Shown here piece by piece: positions 1-11,132 of a DNA stretch of 64,000 nucleotides. The position numbers were made by a program, and so were the translations under genes. The stretch's first letter is position 1. The number at the start of each line of letters is the position of its first letter. The stretch covers positions 1-64,000 of the forward strand of contig NZ_CAKKLY010000004.1 of assembly GCF_918698095.1 (NCBI RefSeq), written 5' to 3'. The notes below the pieces were generated by a model. The model was not told the origin of the DNA. It made no database searches and worked only from the letters and a program-made list of their open reading frames with translations. The DNA is from Arthrobacter sp. Bi83 (GTDB taxonomy: Bacteria > Actinomycetota > Actinomycetes > Actinomycetales > Micrococcaceae).

Positions 1-191
1 CCGGACTGTCAGTGGCCGAACTGACCCAACCGGGCCAGCCTGCCCAGCGGATTTCCCTGCCGCGGCGAAGCCTGCGGGACTGCCTGGCCGAGGAACTGCG
101 GCGTCTGGATCCCGACGAAGTGTTCGGCGAAGTGATTACTATTGGACTGCCACGTACCAATCTAAGGAGTGTCCGTCCCAGTGAGCGCTGA
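1..191 (+). CDS. opcA: Glucose-6-phosphate dehydrogenase assembly protein OpcA, 3' end only
   Basis: Only the last 62 codons are present, in the frame starting at base 3 and ending with TGA at 189-191; the rest lies left of the window. The tail reads like the C terminus of OpcA, the partner protein of glucose-6-phosphate dehydrogenase in actinobacteria, but such a short piece carries no catalytic motif. The call rests mainly on context: the stop overlaps the start of pgl by 11 bases, the arrangement expected in a zwf-opcA-pgl operon of the oxidative pentose phosphate pathway. Confidence 0.7.
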   Translation, partial: GLSVAELTQPGQPAQRISLPRRSLRDCLAEELRRLDPDEVFGEVITIGLPRTNLRSVRPSER

Positions 192-999
192 CCCGAGAGT
201 AAGCATCCATCCAGACTCTTCCGTCCTCATGGCCGCCATCGCGGCTCGCCTGATCACCAAGCTCGTCGATGTCCAGGACAGGTTCGGTGAGGCAACGGTG
301 GTGCTGACCGGGGGCACGGTGGGCATCGGTACTCTCAAGGCGGTGGCGGACTCACCGGCGGCGCCCGCGGTGGACTGGTCCAAGGTGAACTTCTGGTGGG
401 GTGACGAACGCTTTGTCGGCGCCAAGGATCCCGACCGCAACACGCTCCAGGCCCATGAGGCACTGCTGAAGCACATCGCGGTGGACCCTGCACGCGTCCA
501 CGAGCCGGGCTCTTCGGACGATTTCGAAGGCCCGGAGCTGGCCGCCGAGGATTATGCCCGCCGGCTCGCCGACGCTGCGGCGTCCGAACACGCCGCTGAC
601 ATGTCTGACGACAGGCCCGAGAACCCTGGGAACCTGCCGCGCTTCGACGTTGTCCTGCTTGGTGTGGGGCCGGACGCCCATGTGGCGTCGCTGTTTCCGG
701 AACAGGGCGGCGTCCGCGAGAAGCAGCTCACGGTGGTCGGGGTGCGCAACTCACCCAAGCCGCCGCCGGAGCGGATTTCGCTGACGCTTCCCGCGATCAA
801 CACGGCGGCAGAGGTGTGGATGGTTGTTGCGGGCGAGGACAAGGCGGGAGCGGTCGGTTTGGCTCTTGCAGGCGCCAACCCTGTGCAGGTTCCCGCGGCC
901 GGACCGGCCGGGCGCTCCCGCACCCTGTGGCTGATCGACGAAAACGCGGCGTCACGCGTGCCTGAGCAGCTAGTCCGCAAGGCCCCCGCGGGCTCGTAG
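181..999 (+). CDS. pgl: 6-phosphogluconolactonase
   Basis: Hydrolyses 6-phosphogluconolactone to 6-phosphogluconate, the second step of the oxidative pentose phosphate pathway, in the cytosol. The 272-residue protein has the family motifs WWGDERFV near residue 75 and GVGPDAHVASLFP near residue 165, and the usual length. I chose GTG at 181 because AAGGAG at 164-169 lies 11 bases before it; the GTG at 169 would start inside that ribosome binding site. It overlaps the end of opcA by 11 bases, so the two are translationally linked. Its 3' end overlaps that of the convergent rbpA gene by 30 bases. Confidence 0.93.
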   Translation: MSADPRVSIHPDSSVLMAAIAARLITKLVDVQDRFGEATVVLTGGTVGIGTLKAVADSPAAPAVDWSKVNFWWGDERFVGAKDPDRNTLQAHEALLKHIAVDPARVHEPGSSDDFEGPELAAEDYARRLADAAASEHAADMSDDRPENPGNLPRFDVVLLGVGPDAHVASLFPEQGGVREKQLTVVGVRNSPKPPPERISLTLPAINTAAEVWMVVAGEDKAGAVGLALAGANPVQVPAAGPAGRSRTLWLIDENAASRVPEQLVRKAPAGS

Positions 1000-1347
1000 C
1001 CGTTGAAGCGCTCCGGCCAGGACATCTTCCGCGTCCTGGCTGGAGCGTCTTTCTTTAACGTAATCCAGGTGGCTCTTGTAGCCATCCTCGTTTGCTTCCT
1101 CCCCCAAGGCTGCCCCGGGGTGCCGGGAGGCGGCTTTCCCGCATCTGCGGCAATCCCACACTTCGGGAATCTGCTCTTCGGGCAGCTTAACGAAAACAGG
1201 CCGCGTCTCGTGCCCCTGGACGCACCAGTAGGAGACACAAATACGCGGCAACCGCTCACCGAGCGGGTCTTCGCCCTGATTCCTCAGCCCGGTCCCTTCC
1301 GTGACACCTACACGGGTACCCCGGAAACCGGAAGATGAATGCGCCAC
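970..1347 (-). CDS. rbpA: RNA polymerase-binding protein RbpA
   Basis: RbpA binds RNA polymerase and group 1/2 sigma factors in actinobacteria and stabilises the open promoter complex. The 125-residue protein shows RGTRVG close to its N terminus, a core with VWDCRRCG and a C-terminal YKSHLDYVKERRS helix followed by ALQRLR, all typical of the family. A longer reading from GTG at 1395 is open, but I prefer GTG at 1347: GAGGAG lies 6 bases before it, and this start places RGTR where other RbpA proteins have it. The extra segment then becomes the 5' leader and contains a sigma-R-like promoter. The 3' end overlaps pgl by 30 bases, tail to tail. Confidence 0.85.
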   Translation of the reverse strand: MAHSSSGFRGTRVGVTEGTGLRNQGEDPLGERLPRICVSYWCVQGHETRPVFVKLPEEQIPEVWDCRRCGKAASRHPGAALGEEANEDGYKSHLDYVKERRSSQDAEDVLAGALQRLRARGGLAD

Positions 1348-1386
1348 CGGGAACTCCTCGCTACTAGCACCATTGCTGTTAAGGTC

Positions 1387-1414
1387 AACAGCCACAGTTT
1401 AGTGCGGAGTTCCC
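1387..1414 (-). promoter_or_regulatory. Possible sigma-R/SigH-type promoter of rbpA
   Basis: On the minus strand GGGAAC (1409-1414) is followed after 19 bases by GTT (1387-1389). This is close to the sigma-R consensus GGGAAT-N18/19-GTT described in Streptomyces, where rbpA is a known target. A TAAACT hexamer at 1396-1401 could instead serve as a housekeeping -10. Either site would put the transcription start between here and GTG 1347. The promoter class is inferred from the motif alone. Confidence 0.45.
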
Positions 1415-1471
1415 GATGGCGGCAGGGTCATGCGCGGCGCCGGGCCTGCGGGGCCGGCCAGGCAGGGCCCG

Positions 1472-1729
1472 CTAGGAGTCAGCGACGCCGGTAAACCGCA
1501 TCAGCAGACCGAGCGAGATGATGACCACGCCCCAGGTGATCCCGAGGATGATGGTGAACCTGTTCAGGTTCTTCTCGGCAACGCCGGAGGAGCTCAGGCC
1601 GGAACTCATTCCGCCGCCGAACATGTCCGACAGACCGCCGCCACGTCCCTTATGGAGCAGGATGAGCAAGGTCAGCAGGAGGCTGGTGATGCCCAGGAGG
1701 ATCTGCAGAATGACATGAAGAACGTCCAC
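1472..1729 (-). CDS. secG: Preprotein translocase subunit SecG
   Basis: Small membrane subunit of the SecYEG channel. The 85-residue protein has two hydrophobic helices (about residues 4-24 and 57-78) joined by a glycine- and serine-rich loop with GRGGGLSDMFGGG, the hallmark of SecG. It starts with GTG, preceded by GAAAGG. It lies 49 bases after tpiA in the same direction, the common gap-pgk-tpiA-secG order of actinobacteria. Confidence 0.95.
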   Translation of the reverse strand: MDVLHVILQILLGITSLLLTLLILLHKGRGGGLSDMFGGGMSSGLSSSGVAEKNLNRFTIILGITWGVVIISLGLLMRFTGVADS

Positions 1730-1778
1730 GACGGCCTTTCAGAAGATAGGAAATGCGGGAATCTGGCCTGCGTCCGGA

Positions 1779-2594
1779 CTAGTCCGTCACCAGGTGACTC
1801 TCGAACCTGACAATATTAGCAAACTCGGCAGGATCAAGGCTGGCGCCGCCCACCAACACGCCGTCGACGTCGCGCTCATTCAGGATCGCCGCCACATTGT
1901 TGGCTTTCACAGAGCCGCCGTAGAGAAGCCGCACCTTGGCCGCGATGTCCGCGCTGAACAGTTCAGTCAGTTCGGCCCGGATGGCGGCACACATTTCCTG
2001 GGCGTCTTCGGGCCCGGCAACTTCACCGGTCCCGATGGCCCAGACGGGCTCGTATGCGACCACGAGTTCCGCGGCCTCCTCTGCGCTGAGCCCTTCGACG
2101 TCGGCGCGGAGCTGATCCAGGGTGTGCTGGACGTGGGTGCCTGCCTGGCGGATTTCCAGACCTTCGCCGACGCACAGCATCGGCGTGACGCCGTGGCGGT
2201 AGGCGGCCTTGACCTTGGCGTTGAGAACGTCGTCAGACTCGTTGTGGATGGTGCGGCGTTCGCTGTGGCCGACCAGGACGTACGTGCAGCCGAGCTTGTT
2301 CAGGAACTGCCCGGAGATGTCCCCGGTGTAGGCGCCGGAGTCGAACTGGGACAGGTCCTGGCCGCCATAGGCTACGTCGAGTTCGTCGCCCTGGACGAGC
2401 GTCTGCACGCCGCGAAGGTCCGTGAACGGCGGGAAGACGGCAACTTCCACGCGGCTGTAATCATGCTTTGCGTCGGACAGGGTCCACGCAAGCTTCTGCA
2501 GGAGCGTGATGCCCTGGACATGGTCCATGTTCATCTTCCAGTTGCCCGCAATCAGAGGCTTGCGGTCGAAGGTGCCGTTTGTTGACGTTGTCAC
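1779..2594 (-). CDS. tpiA: Triosephosphate isomerase
   Basis: Interconverts dihydroxyacetone phosphate and glyceraldehyde 3-phosphate in glycolysis. The protein has the N-terminal GNWKMN (catalytic lysine), VLVGHSERR (catalytic histidine) and [11 protein letters not shown] (catalytic glutamate), then the C-terminal YGGSV phosphate-binding segment; 271 residues is slightly longer than the usual 250-260. GTG at 2594 was chosen because GGAG lies just upstream; an open extension to 2618 has no ribosome binding site. A strong hairpin at 2638-2677 separates it from pgk. Confidence 0.97.
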   Translation of the reverse strand: MTTSTNGTFDRKPLIAGNWKMNMDHVQGITLLQKLAWTLSDAKHDYSRVEVAVFPPFTDLRGVQTLVQGDELDVAYGGQDLSQFDSGAYTGDISGQFLNKLGCTYVLVGHSERRTIHNESDDVLNAKVKAAYRHGVTPMLCVGEGLEIRQAGTHVQHTLDQLRADVEGLSAEEAAELVVAYEPVWAIGTGEVAGPEDAQEMCAAIRAELTELFSADIAAKVRLLYGGSVKANNVAAILNERDVDGVLVGGASLDPAEFANIVRFESHLVTD

Positions 2595-2637
2595 GTGTTC
2601 TCCAAAAGTGCAGGTCAAAAGTGCGTGTCAGGTGAAA

Positions 2638-2677
2638 CAGCCGGCAGGGCGCACGCATACTGGCGCCCTGCCGGCTG
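2638..2677 (-). terminator. Strong hairpin between pgk and tpiA
   Basis: A perfect 15-bp stem (2638-2652 with 2663-2677) with a 10-base loop starts 8 bases after the pgk stop codon on the minus strand. There is no clear T run after it, so it could be a partial terminator or an RNA-processing and stability element that sets gap-pgk levels apart from tpiA-secG. The structure is directly visible; its role is inferred. Confidence 0.6.
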
Positions 2678-2685
2678 GGAGTGCT

Positions 2686-3912
2686 TTAGCGGTCCAGGAC
2701 GCTCAGCCCGGGGAGTTCCTTGCCTTCAAGGTATTCCAGGCTGGCGCCGCCGCCGGTGGAAATGTGGCCGAACTGGTCATCGGCGAAGCCGAGGGTCCGG
2801 ACTGCCGCGGCTGAGTCGCCGCCGCCCACCACTGTGAAGGCATCCGTCTCGGTCAGAGCCTGTGCCACGGCCTTGGTGCCGGCCGAGAACGCCTCGAATT
2901 CGAAGACACCCATGGGCCCGTTCCAGAAGACGGTCCTGCCAGCCTTGATCCGCTCGGCGAAGGCCTTTGCGGAGTCCGGGCCGATGTCCAGGCCGATGCC
3001 CTGCGCACCAAAGCTGCTGCTTTCGATGGCCTCCGCACTGACGGTCTCGTGGTCCGCGTCGGCGGCGAACTTTGCTGCCACCACTACGTCGGTGGGCACC
3101 ACGAATTCCGTGCCGGCGTCGGCTGCACGCTTGAGGTAGTCCTGGACGACCGGGATCTGGTCCTCTTCCAGCAGGCTGCCGGCGACCTTGTGGCCTTCGG
3201 CTGCAAGGAACGTGAACAGCATGCCGCCGCCAACGAGGATCGTGTCCGCCTTGCCGATGAGGTTGTCGATGACAGCGAGCTTGTCAGAAACCTTGGAGCC
3301 GCCAAGCACCACGACGTAGGGACGCTGGGTGTCTGCCGTGAGCTTGCGCAGCACCTCTACCTCGGTGTGGACGAGGTCGCCCTGGTACGACGGAAGCCGG
3401 GTGGCCACGTCGTAAACGCTGGCGTGTTTGCGGTGCACGGCACCGAAAGCGTCATCCACATAGGCGCCGTTTTCTCCGGTCAGGGCCACCAGCTCGTCCG
3501 CAAAGGCGCCGCGCTCGGCGTCGTCCTTGCTTGTTTCGCGGGCGTCGAAGCGGACGTTCTCGAGAACGAGAACCTGCCCGTCCTGCAGGGAGGAGGCGAG
3601 CTCCTTCGCTGCTGGTCCGACCGTGTCTTCCGCCAGCGAGACGGGGAATGACGCGAGCCCGGCCAGCCGCGTGACAGCGGGCTTGAGCGAGTACTTGTCT
3701 TCCGGGGCGCCCTTGGGGCGGCCCAGGTGGGCTGTTACCAGCACGCGGGCACCGGCGTCCGTGAGCTTTCCCAGCACTGGCAGTGAGGCCTTGATACGGC
3801 CGTCGTCAGTCACTGTAGAGCCGTCGAGCGGCACATTCAGGTCACTTCTGACAAGAATGTACCGCCCGCGGACACCTTCAGCGATCAGTTCGTTGAGGGT
3901 GTGAAATGTCAT
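2686..3912 (-). CDS. pgk: Phosphoglycerate kinase
   Basis: Transfers phosphate from 1,3-bisphosphoglycerate to ADP in glycolysis. The 408-residue protein carries [10 protein letters not shown] near the N terminus, [12 protein letters not shown] (substrate-binding His and Arg), [21 protein letters not shown] (nucleotide site) and the C-terminal GGGDSAAA hinge region, all canonical. Translation is taken to start at ATG 3912; a longer open frame to 4023 runs into gap and lacks conserved sequence. It follows gap by 10 bases, so the two are surely co-transcribed. Confidence 0.97.
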   Translation of the reverse strand: MTFHTLNELIAEGVRGRYILVRSDLNVPLDGSTVTDDGRIKASLPVLGKLTDAGARVLVTAHLGRPKGAPEDKYSLKPAVTRLAGLASFPVSLAEDTVGPAAKELASSLQDGQVLVLENVRFDARETSKDDAERGAFADELVALTGENGAYVDDAFGAVHRKHASVYDVATRLPSYQGDLVHTEVEVLRKLTADTQRPYVVVLGGSKVSDKLAVIDNLIGKADTILVGGGMLFTFLAAEGHKVAGSLLEEDQIPVVQDYLKRAADAGTEFVVPTDVVVAAKFAADADHETVSAEAIESSSFGAQGIGLDIGPDSAKAFAERIKAGRTVFWNGPMGVFEFEAFSAGTKAVAQALTETDAFTVVGGGDSAAAVRTLGFADDQFGHISTGGGASLEYLEGKELPGLSVLDR

Positions 3913-3922
3913 GTAGCTAACC

Positions 3923-4993
<1,071 letters not shown>

Positions 4994-5101
4994 CTAACAG
5001 ATCCCGCACGCCATTGGGCAGAGATGATTACCAGATCGGAGGGCGACCAGCCACATTGCTGAAGGCTAACCGCCTTCCGTGATCCATCTTACGTTTAAGA
5101 A

Positions 5102-5131
5102 GGTCTGCCCCCGCAAGTGCGGGGGCAGACC
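5102..5131 (-). terminator. Rho-independent terminator after sodA
   Basis: A perfect 14-bp GC-rich inverted repeat (5102-5115 with 5118-5131) lies 71 bases after the sodA stop codon. On the minus strand it is followed by a short T-rich stretch (TTCTTAAA). It separates sodA from gap. Confidence 0.75.
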
Positions 5132-5201
5132 GTCCACAATTCGGCCCTAAAGACGCCGAATGTGAAGTTTGTTACCAGTGTGCGTTGCGCACATCACAGT
5201 C

Positions 5202-5825
5202 CTAGAGCGTGATCAGACCGGTGGCATTGGCGCGGGCGGCGGCGAAGCGCTGCGCGACATCTGCCCAGTTCACGATGTTCCAGAACGCCTTGACGTAGTC
5301 CGCCTTGACGTTGACGTAGTCGAGGTAGAAGGCGTGCTCCCACATGTCCAGCATGAGCAGCGGCGTGGTGCCAAGTGCCACATTGCCCTGCTGGTCGTAG
5401 AGCTGCTCGATGACGAGGTTGCCACCGATGGGCTCGTACGCCAGGAAGCCCCAGCCGGATCCCTGCAGGCCGAGGGCGGCTGCGGAGAACTGGGCGCGGA
5501 AAGCGTCGAAGGAGCCGAAGGCGTCGTCGATGGCTGCAGCCAGCTCGCCCTCCGGCTTGTCGCCGCCGTCCGGCGAGAGGTTGTTCCAGAACACGGAGTG
5601 GTTGATGTGGCCGCCGGTGTGGAAGGCCAGGTCCTTGGAAAGACGGTTGATGTTGGCGAAGTCGCCCTTGTCGCGGGCCTCGGCGAGCTGGGCCAGCGCG
5701 TTGTTGGCGCCCGTTACGTAGGCTGCATGGTGCTTGCTGTGGTGCAGCTCCATGATCTTCGCGGAGATGTGGGGCTCCAGCGCTGCGTAGTCGTACTTGA
5801 GTTCGGGCAGAACGTACTCGGTCAC
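5202..5825 (-). CDS. sodA: Superoxide dismutase, Fe/Mn family
   Basis: Converts superoxide to hydrogen peroxide and oxygen. The 207-residue protein has the N-terminal helix with [20 protein letters not shown] and the C-terminal [12 protein letters not shown], which together supply three His ligands and one Asp for the metal. GSGWGFLAY resembles manganese enzymes, but I cannot fix the metal from sequence. GTG 5825 is set by GGAGG five bases upstream; an open extension to 5882 is not conserved. It lies between whiA and gap in the same direction and ends at a strong terminator. Confidence 0.95.
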   Translation of the reverse strand: MTEYVLPELKYDYAALEPHISAKIMELHHSKHHAAYVTGANNALAQLAEARDKGDFANINRLSKDLAFHTGGHINHSVFWNNLSPDGGDKPEGELAAAIDDAFGSFDAFRAQFSAAALGLQGSGWGFLAYEPIGGNLVIEQLYDQQGNVALGTTPLLMLDMWEHAFYLDYVNVKADYVKAFWNIVNWADVAQRFAAARANATGLITL

Positions 5826-6005
5826 AAAATCCTCCAATGTAGTGGACAGCTTGTCCGGTTTGGTAACTCTCGGATTGTGCATCCGGATGACTGGTCACCC
5901 GGAAATTTCCAATGGCTGGATCCTGGCACCCTCACCGGTTCCTGAGCCGAAGCTCCCGGCCAGCCAGGGTATCTCCACCATCTGGTCTTGATTCTAGGGG
6001 CGCCG

Positions 6006-6986
6006 CTACTCGTCCAGCATTTCCGGCGTCACATTGGCATCCGTCCCGGGAATGCCGAGATCAGAGGCACGTTTGTCGGCCATGGCCAGCAGACGCCGGA
6101 TGCGTCCGGCGATGGCGTCCTTGGTCATGGGCGGATCGGCGAGCCGTCCAAGTTCATCGAGGCTGGCCTGTTTGTGGGCAACCCTGAGCTCCCCTGCGTA
6201 TTTGAGGTGTTCGGGAACGTCGTCGCCGAGGATCTCCAGGGCTCGGTCGACGCGTGCTCCTGCGGCTACCGCCGCCTGGGCCGAGCGCCGGAGATTGGCG
6301 TCGTCGAAGTTGGCGAGCCGGTTGGCGGTGGCCCGCACTTCCTTCCGCATGCGCCGTTCCTCCCAGACCATCAGCGCGTCGTGGGCGCCCATCCGGGTGA
6401 GCAGTGCGGCGATTGTGTCGCCGTCGCGGATCACCACGCGGTCCACTCCCCTGACTTCACGCGCCTTCGCCTGGATGCCGAGCCGCCTCGCGGCACCTAC
6501 CAGGGCCAATGCGGATTCCGGGCCGGGACAGGTGACTTCCATGGAGGAGGACCGGCCGGGCTCGGTCAGGGAACCGTGGGCCAGGAAAGCACCGCGCCAC
6601 ACCGCCTCGGCGTCGGCGGCCGAGCCGTTGACCACCACCGAAGGCAGTCCGCGCACCGGGCGGCCCCGGGTGTCCAGGAGGCCGGTCTGCCGGGCCAGGG
6701 CCTCGCCGTCGCGGACTACCCGCACCACGTAACGGCTGCCGCGTCGCAGCCCGCTGCCGGAGACGACGATGATTTCGCTCTGGTGCCCATAGACTTCGGC
6801 GATGGCTGCCCGCAGGCGCCGGGCCGTGGAGGCCAGGTCCACTTCGGCCTCGATGACAATCCGGCCGGAAATGATGTGCAGTCCGCCGGCAAAGCGGAGC
6901 ATGGCCGAGACTTCGGCCTTGCGGACCGAAGACTTCTTTATGTCCAGGCGGGACAGTTCTTCCTTGACTGATGCTGTCAGTGCCAT
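6006..6986 (-). CDS. whiA: DNA-binding protein WhiA
   Basis: WhiA is a sporulation and cell-division regulator found across Gram-positive bacteria. The 326-residue protein starts [13 protein letters not shown], has the LAGLIDADG-like N-terminal fold (residues about 1-210) and a C-terminal helix-turn-helix region with [17 protein letters not shown], typical of WhiA. It is the last gene of the conserved uvrC-rapZ-yvcK-whiA series, 9 bases after yvcK. The organism is not expected to sporulate, so the role is probably in growth or division control. Confidence 0.95.
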   Translation of the reverse strand: MALTASVKEELSRLDIKKSSVRKAEVSAMLRFAGGLHIISGRIVIEAEVDLASTARRLRAAIAEVYGHQSEIIVVSGSGLRRGSRYVVRVVRDGEALARQTGLLDTRGRPVRGLPSVVVNGSAADAEAVWRGAFLAHGSLTEPGRSSSMEVTCPGPESALALVGAARRLGIQAKAREVRGVDRVVIRDGDTIAALLTRMGAHDALMVWEERRMRKEVRATANRLANFDDANLRRSAQAAVAAGARVDRALEILGDDVPEHLKYAGELRVAHKQASLDELGRLADPPMTKDAIAGRIRRLLAMADKRASDLGIPGTDANVTPEMLDE

Positions 6987-6995
6987 GGCACCTTC

Positions 6996-8009
6996 CTAAC
7001 TGTTCCCAAAAATATCCTGGTAGGCCGTTGCGAGCCGCAGGGGGTCGTGTACAGGACGCCGACCCGGAGCCCCCACTTTACCCAAGACAACCTCGGCTCC
7101 GATCATCCCGGCGGCCCGCTCAAACTCCTTCATATCCGAAACGGACGCGGGGTCGGCGAGCACCACGTCCGCGCTGAACTCCGGAGCGTAGGTGCGCAGG
7201 ACGTGCAGGTGGTCGGCGGCGGACATCCCCGAGGTCTCCTTGGTGTCCATGGCGAGGTTCATGGTCAGGCAGCGTTTGGCCGGCGTGTCACACAGCGCCT
7301 GCCGCATCTCCGGCAGCAACAGGTGCGGCAGGACGGAGGTGTACCACGACCCCGGACCGAGAACCACCCAGTCGGCCAGTTCGATTGCCGTCAAAGCCTC
7401 CACGCACGCCGGTGCATGTTCGGGCAGCAGCCTGACGCTCTCAAGCGAGCCGGCGACGGCGCAGCGCGCCTGGCCTTTGATGGTGGTGAGCGTGCTGCTG
7501 CCGTCGGGCGAGGCAACGCGGACGTCACCCTCGATGGTGAGCGGCACCGTGGACATGGGCAGCACCTGGCCGCGGGCCCCGAGTAGTGCGCCGGCCCACT
7601 TCAGCCCGGCCACTGCATCGCCGAGCAGCTCCCAGAGCGTAACGATCAGCAGGTTTCCCATGGCGTGGTCGTCCAGCGAGCCGCCGCCCGGCCCTGACCG
7701 GAAGCGGTGCTGCATGACGTCGCGCCAGGTGCGGCCCCAGTCGGTGTCGTCGCACAGCGCGGACAGCGCCATCCGGAGATCGCCCGGGGGCAGGACTCCG
7801 TACTCTTCGCGGAGGCGGCCGGAGGATCCGCCGTCGTCCGCCACGGTGACAATAGCGGTCAGCTCGGACGTCAGCAGCCGCAGCGCCGACAACGAGGCCG
7901 AGAGGCCGTGGCCTCCGCCGAGGGCCACGACCGAAGGTCCCTTTGCCTGCTGGGAGCCGGCCAGGCCGGAGGGCGGAATGAGCGGCAGCGGGCCGGTGAG
8001 AACTCCCAT
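6996..8009 (-). CDS. yvcK: YvcK/CofD-like protein (gluconeogenesis factor family)
   Basis: A member of the YvcK family, which binds UDP-sugars and affects cell-wall growth and carbon metabolism in other bacteria. The 337-residue protein has the N-terminal VVALGGGHGLSA nucleotide-binding loop, VTVADDGGSSGRLR and the GDLRMAL and GNLLI segments of the CofD fold. The start at ATG 8009 overlaps the rapZ stop codon by one base. The rapZ-yvcK-whiA block is conserved in many Gram-positive bacteria. Confidence 0.93.
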   Translation of the reverse strand: MGVLTGPLPLIPPSGLAGSQQAKGPSVVALGGGHGLSASLSALRLLTSELTAIVTVADDGGSSGRLREEYGVLPPGDLRMALSALCDDTDWGRTWRDVMQHRFRSGPGGGSLDDHAMGNLLIVTLWELLGDAVAGLKWAGALLGARGQVLPMSTVPLTIEGDVRVASPDGSSTLTTIKGQARCAVAGSLESVRLLPEHAPACVEALTAIELADWVVLGPGSWYTSVLPHLLLPEMRQALCDTPAKRCLTMNLAMDTKETSGMSAADHLHVLRTYAPEFSADVVLADPASVSDMKEFERAAGMIGAEVVLGKVGAPGRRPVHDPLRLATAYQDIFGNS

Positions 8010-8932
8010 TATTCGCGGCCCAGATCCCGGTGGGTGGTGGTCACCGTGACGCGCGGATATTGCGCCAGTTTCTTGGAAAGCTCGACGGCGACCGCCACCG
8101 AGCGGTGTTTCCCGCCGGTGCATCCCACGGCGATGGTGGCGTAGTGCTTGTTCTCGCGGCGGTACCCGTCGAGGACGGGTTCAAGTGCCAGGACGTAGCG
8201 TTCGACGAAACTCGGAACGCCTTCGGCCTCGAGGACGTAGTCGCTCACGTCCTGGTCGAGGCCGGTGTGCGGGCGGAGCTTCGGCACCCAGTGCGGGTTG
8301 GGAATGAAGCGGACGTCCGCCACATAGTTCGCATCCACGGGCAGGCCGTACTTGAAGCCGAAGCTCATGACGTTCAGCCGCAGGGCCACAGGGCCAGTCT
8401 CCGTGAACAGTTCCGTGATGGCGGTGGCCAGCCCGTGCACATTGAGCGCGGACGTGTCGAGGACGAGGTCGGAGGAATCCCGCAGCTCCTTGAGGAGTTC
8501 GCGCTCGGCGGCAATGCCGTCCAGGATCCGGCCCCCGCCCTGGAGCGGGTGCGGGCGCCTGCCCTGCTCGAACCGGCGGACCAGGACGTCGTCGCTCGCA
8601 TCCAGGAACAGCACCCGGAATGTGACTCCACTGGCCGCCAGGGCGCCGAGGGCTGCGCGGATGTCCGCGAACAGCGCCTTGCTCCGCACGTCCATGACGA
8701 CCGCCAGCTTGGGAATGGACTGCGGGGCGTGGGAGACCAGCTCGGCGAGGGTGCCCAGCATCTGCGGCGGCAGGTTTTCGACGACGTACCAGCCGTGGTC
8801 TTCGAGGGCGTCAGCCGCTGTGCTGCGGCCCGCCCCGGACATGCCGGTCACCACCAGCAGTTCTGCCTCGACTGGCTTGACCGGTGTGAGGCCGTCCTCG
8901 TCCGCGCCCGATCCCGCCGTCGACTCTGCCAT
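8009..8932 (-). CDS. rapZ: RNase adapter / nucleotide-binding protein RapZ
   Basis: A P-loop protein of the RapZ (YvcJ) family; the E. coli member controls GlmZ small RNA decay, but in actinobacteria the target is unknown. The 307-residue protein has the P-loop GMSGAGRST, with Arg in place of the usual Lys as in other actinobacterial members, then WYVVENLPP and a C-terminal [14 protein letters not shown] segment ([10 protein letters not shown]). I chose ATG 8932, preceded by a weak GGGG; ATG 8947 in the same frame is equally open. It overlaps yvcK by one base. Confidence 0.92.
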   Translation of the reverse strand: MAESTAGSGADEDGLTPVKPVEAELLVVTGMSGAGRSTAADALEDHGWYVVENLPPQMLGTLAELVSHAPQSIPKLAVVMDVRSKALFADIRAALGALAASGVTFRVLFLDASDDVLVRRFEQGRRPHPLQGGGRILDGIAAERELLKELRDSSDLVLDTSALNVHGLATAITELFTETGPVALRLNVMSFGFKYGLPVDANYVADVRFIPNPHWVPKLRPHTGLDQDVSDYVLEAEGVPSFVERYVLALEPVLDGYRRENKHYATIAVGCTGGKHRSVAVAVELSKKLAQYPRVTVTTTHRDLGRE

Positions 8933-9035
8933 TAAATCCAGCCCCATTCCTGCTCTGCGCTTCTTGTGTGCCTGCGCACGCCAGTGCGCGCGGCAGGATT
9001 CCCGTACTTACCCTAGCTAAGATTCAGGACGCTAG

Positions 9036-11051
9036 CTAAGTTTCCAGGACTTCGCCGGTGGTCATGTTGATGGCTGGCATGGCGTCGGCGGACTCGCTCC
9101 CGGCTCCGTTCGAGCTGAAGTGGGTGACGATGGCCGCGGCAAGCGACGGGCCGATGCCTTTAGCCGCGGTGAGCTCGTCGATGGACGCCGCCTTGATTTT
9201 CTTGGCGGAGCCGAAGTGCGCCAGCAGCGCCTTGCGCTTGGAGTCGCCGAGGCCGGGCACGCCGTCAAGGACCGAGACGGTCATGGCCTTTCCGCGCTTC
9301 TGCCGGTGGAACGAAATGGCAAAGCGGTGGGCCTCGTCGCGGATGCGCTGCAACATGTACAGGCCCTGCGACGAACGGGGCAAAATGACCGGGAAATCAC
9401 TGTCCGGCAGCCACACCTCCTCAAGCCTTTTGGCCAGTCCCACAACATAGACGTCGTCCACACCGAGCCCCGCGAGGGCGCGTGCAGCCGCGTTGACCTG
9501 CGGTTTTCCTCCGTCCACCACCACGAGGTTGGGAGGGTAGGCGAATTTGGCCCGCGGTGCGGGAGTGGTGGTGTCCTCTACCGGCGCGTCGGCCGACCCG
9601 GCAGGCTTCGCCGTGACGGTTCCCAGGTCGGAGGCCTCCACCTGTGCCGTCTTATCCAGCAGATAGTGACGGAAGCGCCGGGTGAGGACGTCGTGCATGG
9701 CCGCGGTGTCATCCGTAGCCGCCGCTCCCGTGATGGAGAATTTACGGTAGTCGGATTTCTTAGGCAGACCGTCTTCCACCACCACCATCGAGGCCACGAC
9801 GTTCGTTCCCTGGACGTGGGAGACGTCGTAGCACTCGATCCGCAGCAGCGGCACGGGCAGCTCCAGGGCTTCCTGCAGTTCCTGCAGGGCCTGGGACCGC
9901 ACGGTGAGATCGCCGGCACGCCTGGTCTTGTGGAGCTTGAGCGCGTGCTCCGCGTTCTCCCGGACCGTCGACATCAGTGCGGCCTTGTCGCCGCGCTGCG
10001 GCACCCGGATGTCCACTTTCGCGCCCCGAAGGCCGCCCAGCCACACCGCCAGTTCAGCTGCGTTGCTCGGCTCCACCGGAACCAGCACCTCGCGGGGCAG
10101 CCGACCCTGGGTATCGCCGTCCTCCCCGTAGACCTGCTGCAGCAGGTGCTCCACAAGGTCCGGCGTCGTGGAATCCTCCACCTTTTCAACCACCCACCCG
10201 CGCTGGCCCCTGACGCGGCCGCCGCGCACATGGAACACCTGAACCGCAGCTTCGAGCTCGTCCTCGTACAGCGCGAAAACGTCGGCGTCCGTGTCTTCAG
10301 CGAGCACCACGGCGTTGCGTTCAAAGACTTTGCGGAGGGCGACGATGTCGTCGCGGAGCCGGGCGGCCCGTTCGTAGTCAAGTTCGGCGACGGCGGCTGC
10401 CATCTCTTTTTCCAGCCGGGAGATGAAGCGCTTGGCCTCGCCTCCCATGAAGGCGCAGAAGTCCTCGGCCAGAGCCCGGTGCTCCTCGGGCGTAACCCGG
10501 CCGACGCAGGGGGCCGAGCATTTGTCGATGTAGCCGAGCAGGCACGGCCGGCCGCTGGCCTGGGCTCGTTTGAGGACACCCGGGCTGCAGCTGCGCACCG
10601 GGAAGACACGCAGCAGGGTGTCCATGGTTTCCCGGATGGCGCCCGCCGTGTAGGGGCCGAAGTAGCGGGTGCCCTTGCGCCGCTCGCCGCGCATGACCTG
10701 CACACGGGGCAGCTTCTCCCCCATGGTGACGGCGAGGTACGGGTAGGTCTTGTCGTCCCGGAACACGACATTGAACCGCGGCTTGAATTCCTTGATCCAC
10801 GTGTACTCCAGCTGCAGCGACTCAAGCTCGCTGCCCACCACCGTCCATTCCACGCTGCTGGCGGTATGGACCATGGCGTGGGTCTTGGGCAGGAGGCCCG
10901 CGGGGTTGGCGAAGTACGAGTTCAGGCGGGAGCGGAGGTTCTTGGCCTTGCCCACGTAGATGACCCTGCCGTGGGGATCCCTGAACCTGTATACGCCCGG
11001 ATTGGTCGGAATTTCACCCGTCTGGGGTCGGTAACTTGCTGGATCTGCCAC
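9036..11051 (-). CDS. uvrC: Excinuclease ABC subunit C
   Basis: UvrC makes both incisions in nucleotide excision repair. The 671-residue protein shows the GIY-YIG domain ([20 protein letters not shown], about residues 19-38), a UvrB-interacting helix near residues 215-250, the RNase H-like endonuclease domain with [11 protein letters not shown] and [10 protein letters not shown], and C-terminal helix-hairpin-helix motifs. The GTG at 11051 follows TAGACT (11058-11063) by 6 bases with no ribosome binding site, so a leaderless mRNA is likely. It heads uvrC-rapZ-yvcK-whiA. Confidence 0.96.
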   Translation of the reverse strand: MADPASYRPQTGEIPTNPGVYRFRDPHGRVIYVGKAKNLRSRLNSYFANPAGLLPKTHAMVHTASSVEWTVVGSELESLQLEYTWIKEFKPRFNVVFRDDKTYPYLAVTMGEKLPRVQVMRGERRKGTRYFGPYTAGAIRETMDTLLRVFPVRSCSPGVLKRAQASGRPCLLGYIDKCSAPCVGRVTPEEHRALAEDFCAFMGGEAKRFISRLEKEMAAAVAELDYERAARLRDDIVALRKVFERNAVVLAEDTDADVFALYEDELEAAVQVFHVRGGRVRGQRGWVVEKVEDSTTPDLVEHLLQQVYGEDGDTQGRLPREVLVPVEPSNAAELAVWLGGLRGAKVDIRVPQRGDKAALMSTVRENAEHALKLHKTRRAGDLTVRSQALQELQEALELPVPLLRIECYDVSHVQGTNVVASMVVVEDGLPKKSDYRKFSITGAAATDDTAAMHDVLTRRFRHYLLDKTAQVEASDLGTVTAKPAGSADAPVEDTTTPAPRAKFAYPPNLVVVDGGKPQVNAAARALAGLGVDDVYVVGLAKRLEEVWLPDSDFPVILPRSSQGLYMLQRIRDEAHRFAISFHRQKRGKAMTVSVLDGVPGLGDSKRKALLAHFGSAKKIKAASIDELTAAKGIGPSLAAAIVTHFSSNGAGSESADAMPAINMTTGEVLET

Positions 11052-11132
11052 GCTTCAAGTCTACTGAGCTTCAGGCAGGCCCGTTGCCCGGCCCTGGAGG
11101 CGCCGGACGACGCCTGGGTGCGGGGGCACTGC

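Noticed and set aside
3555..3572. GTTCTCGAGAAC palindrome considered as a LexA site
   Set aside because: It lies inside the pgk coding region and lacks the TCGAAC-N4-GTTCGA arrangement.
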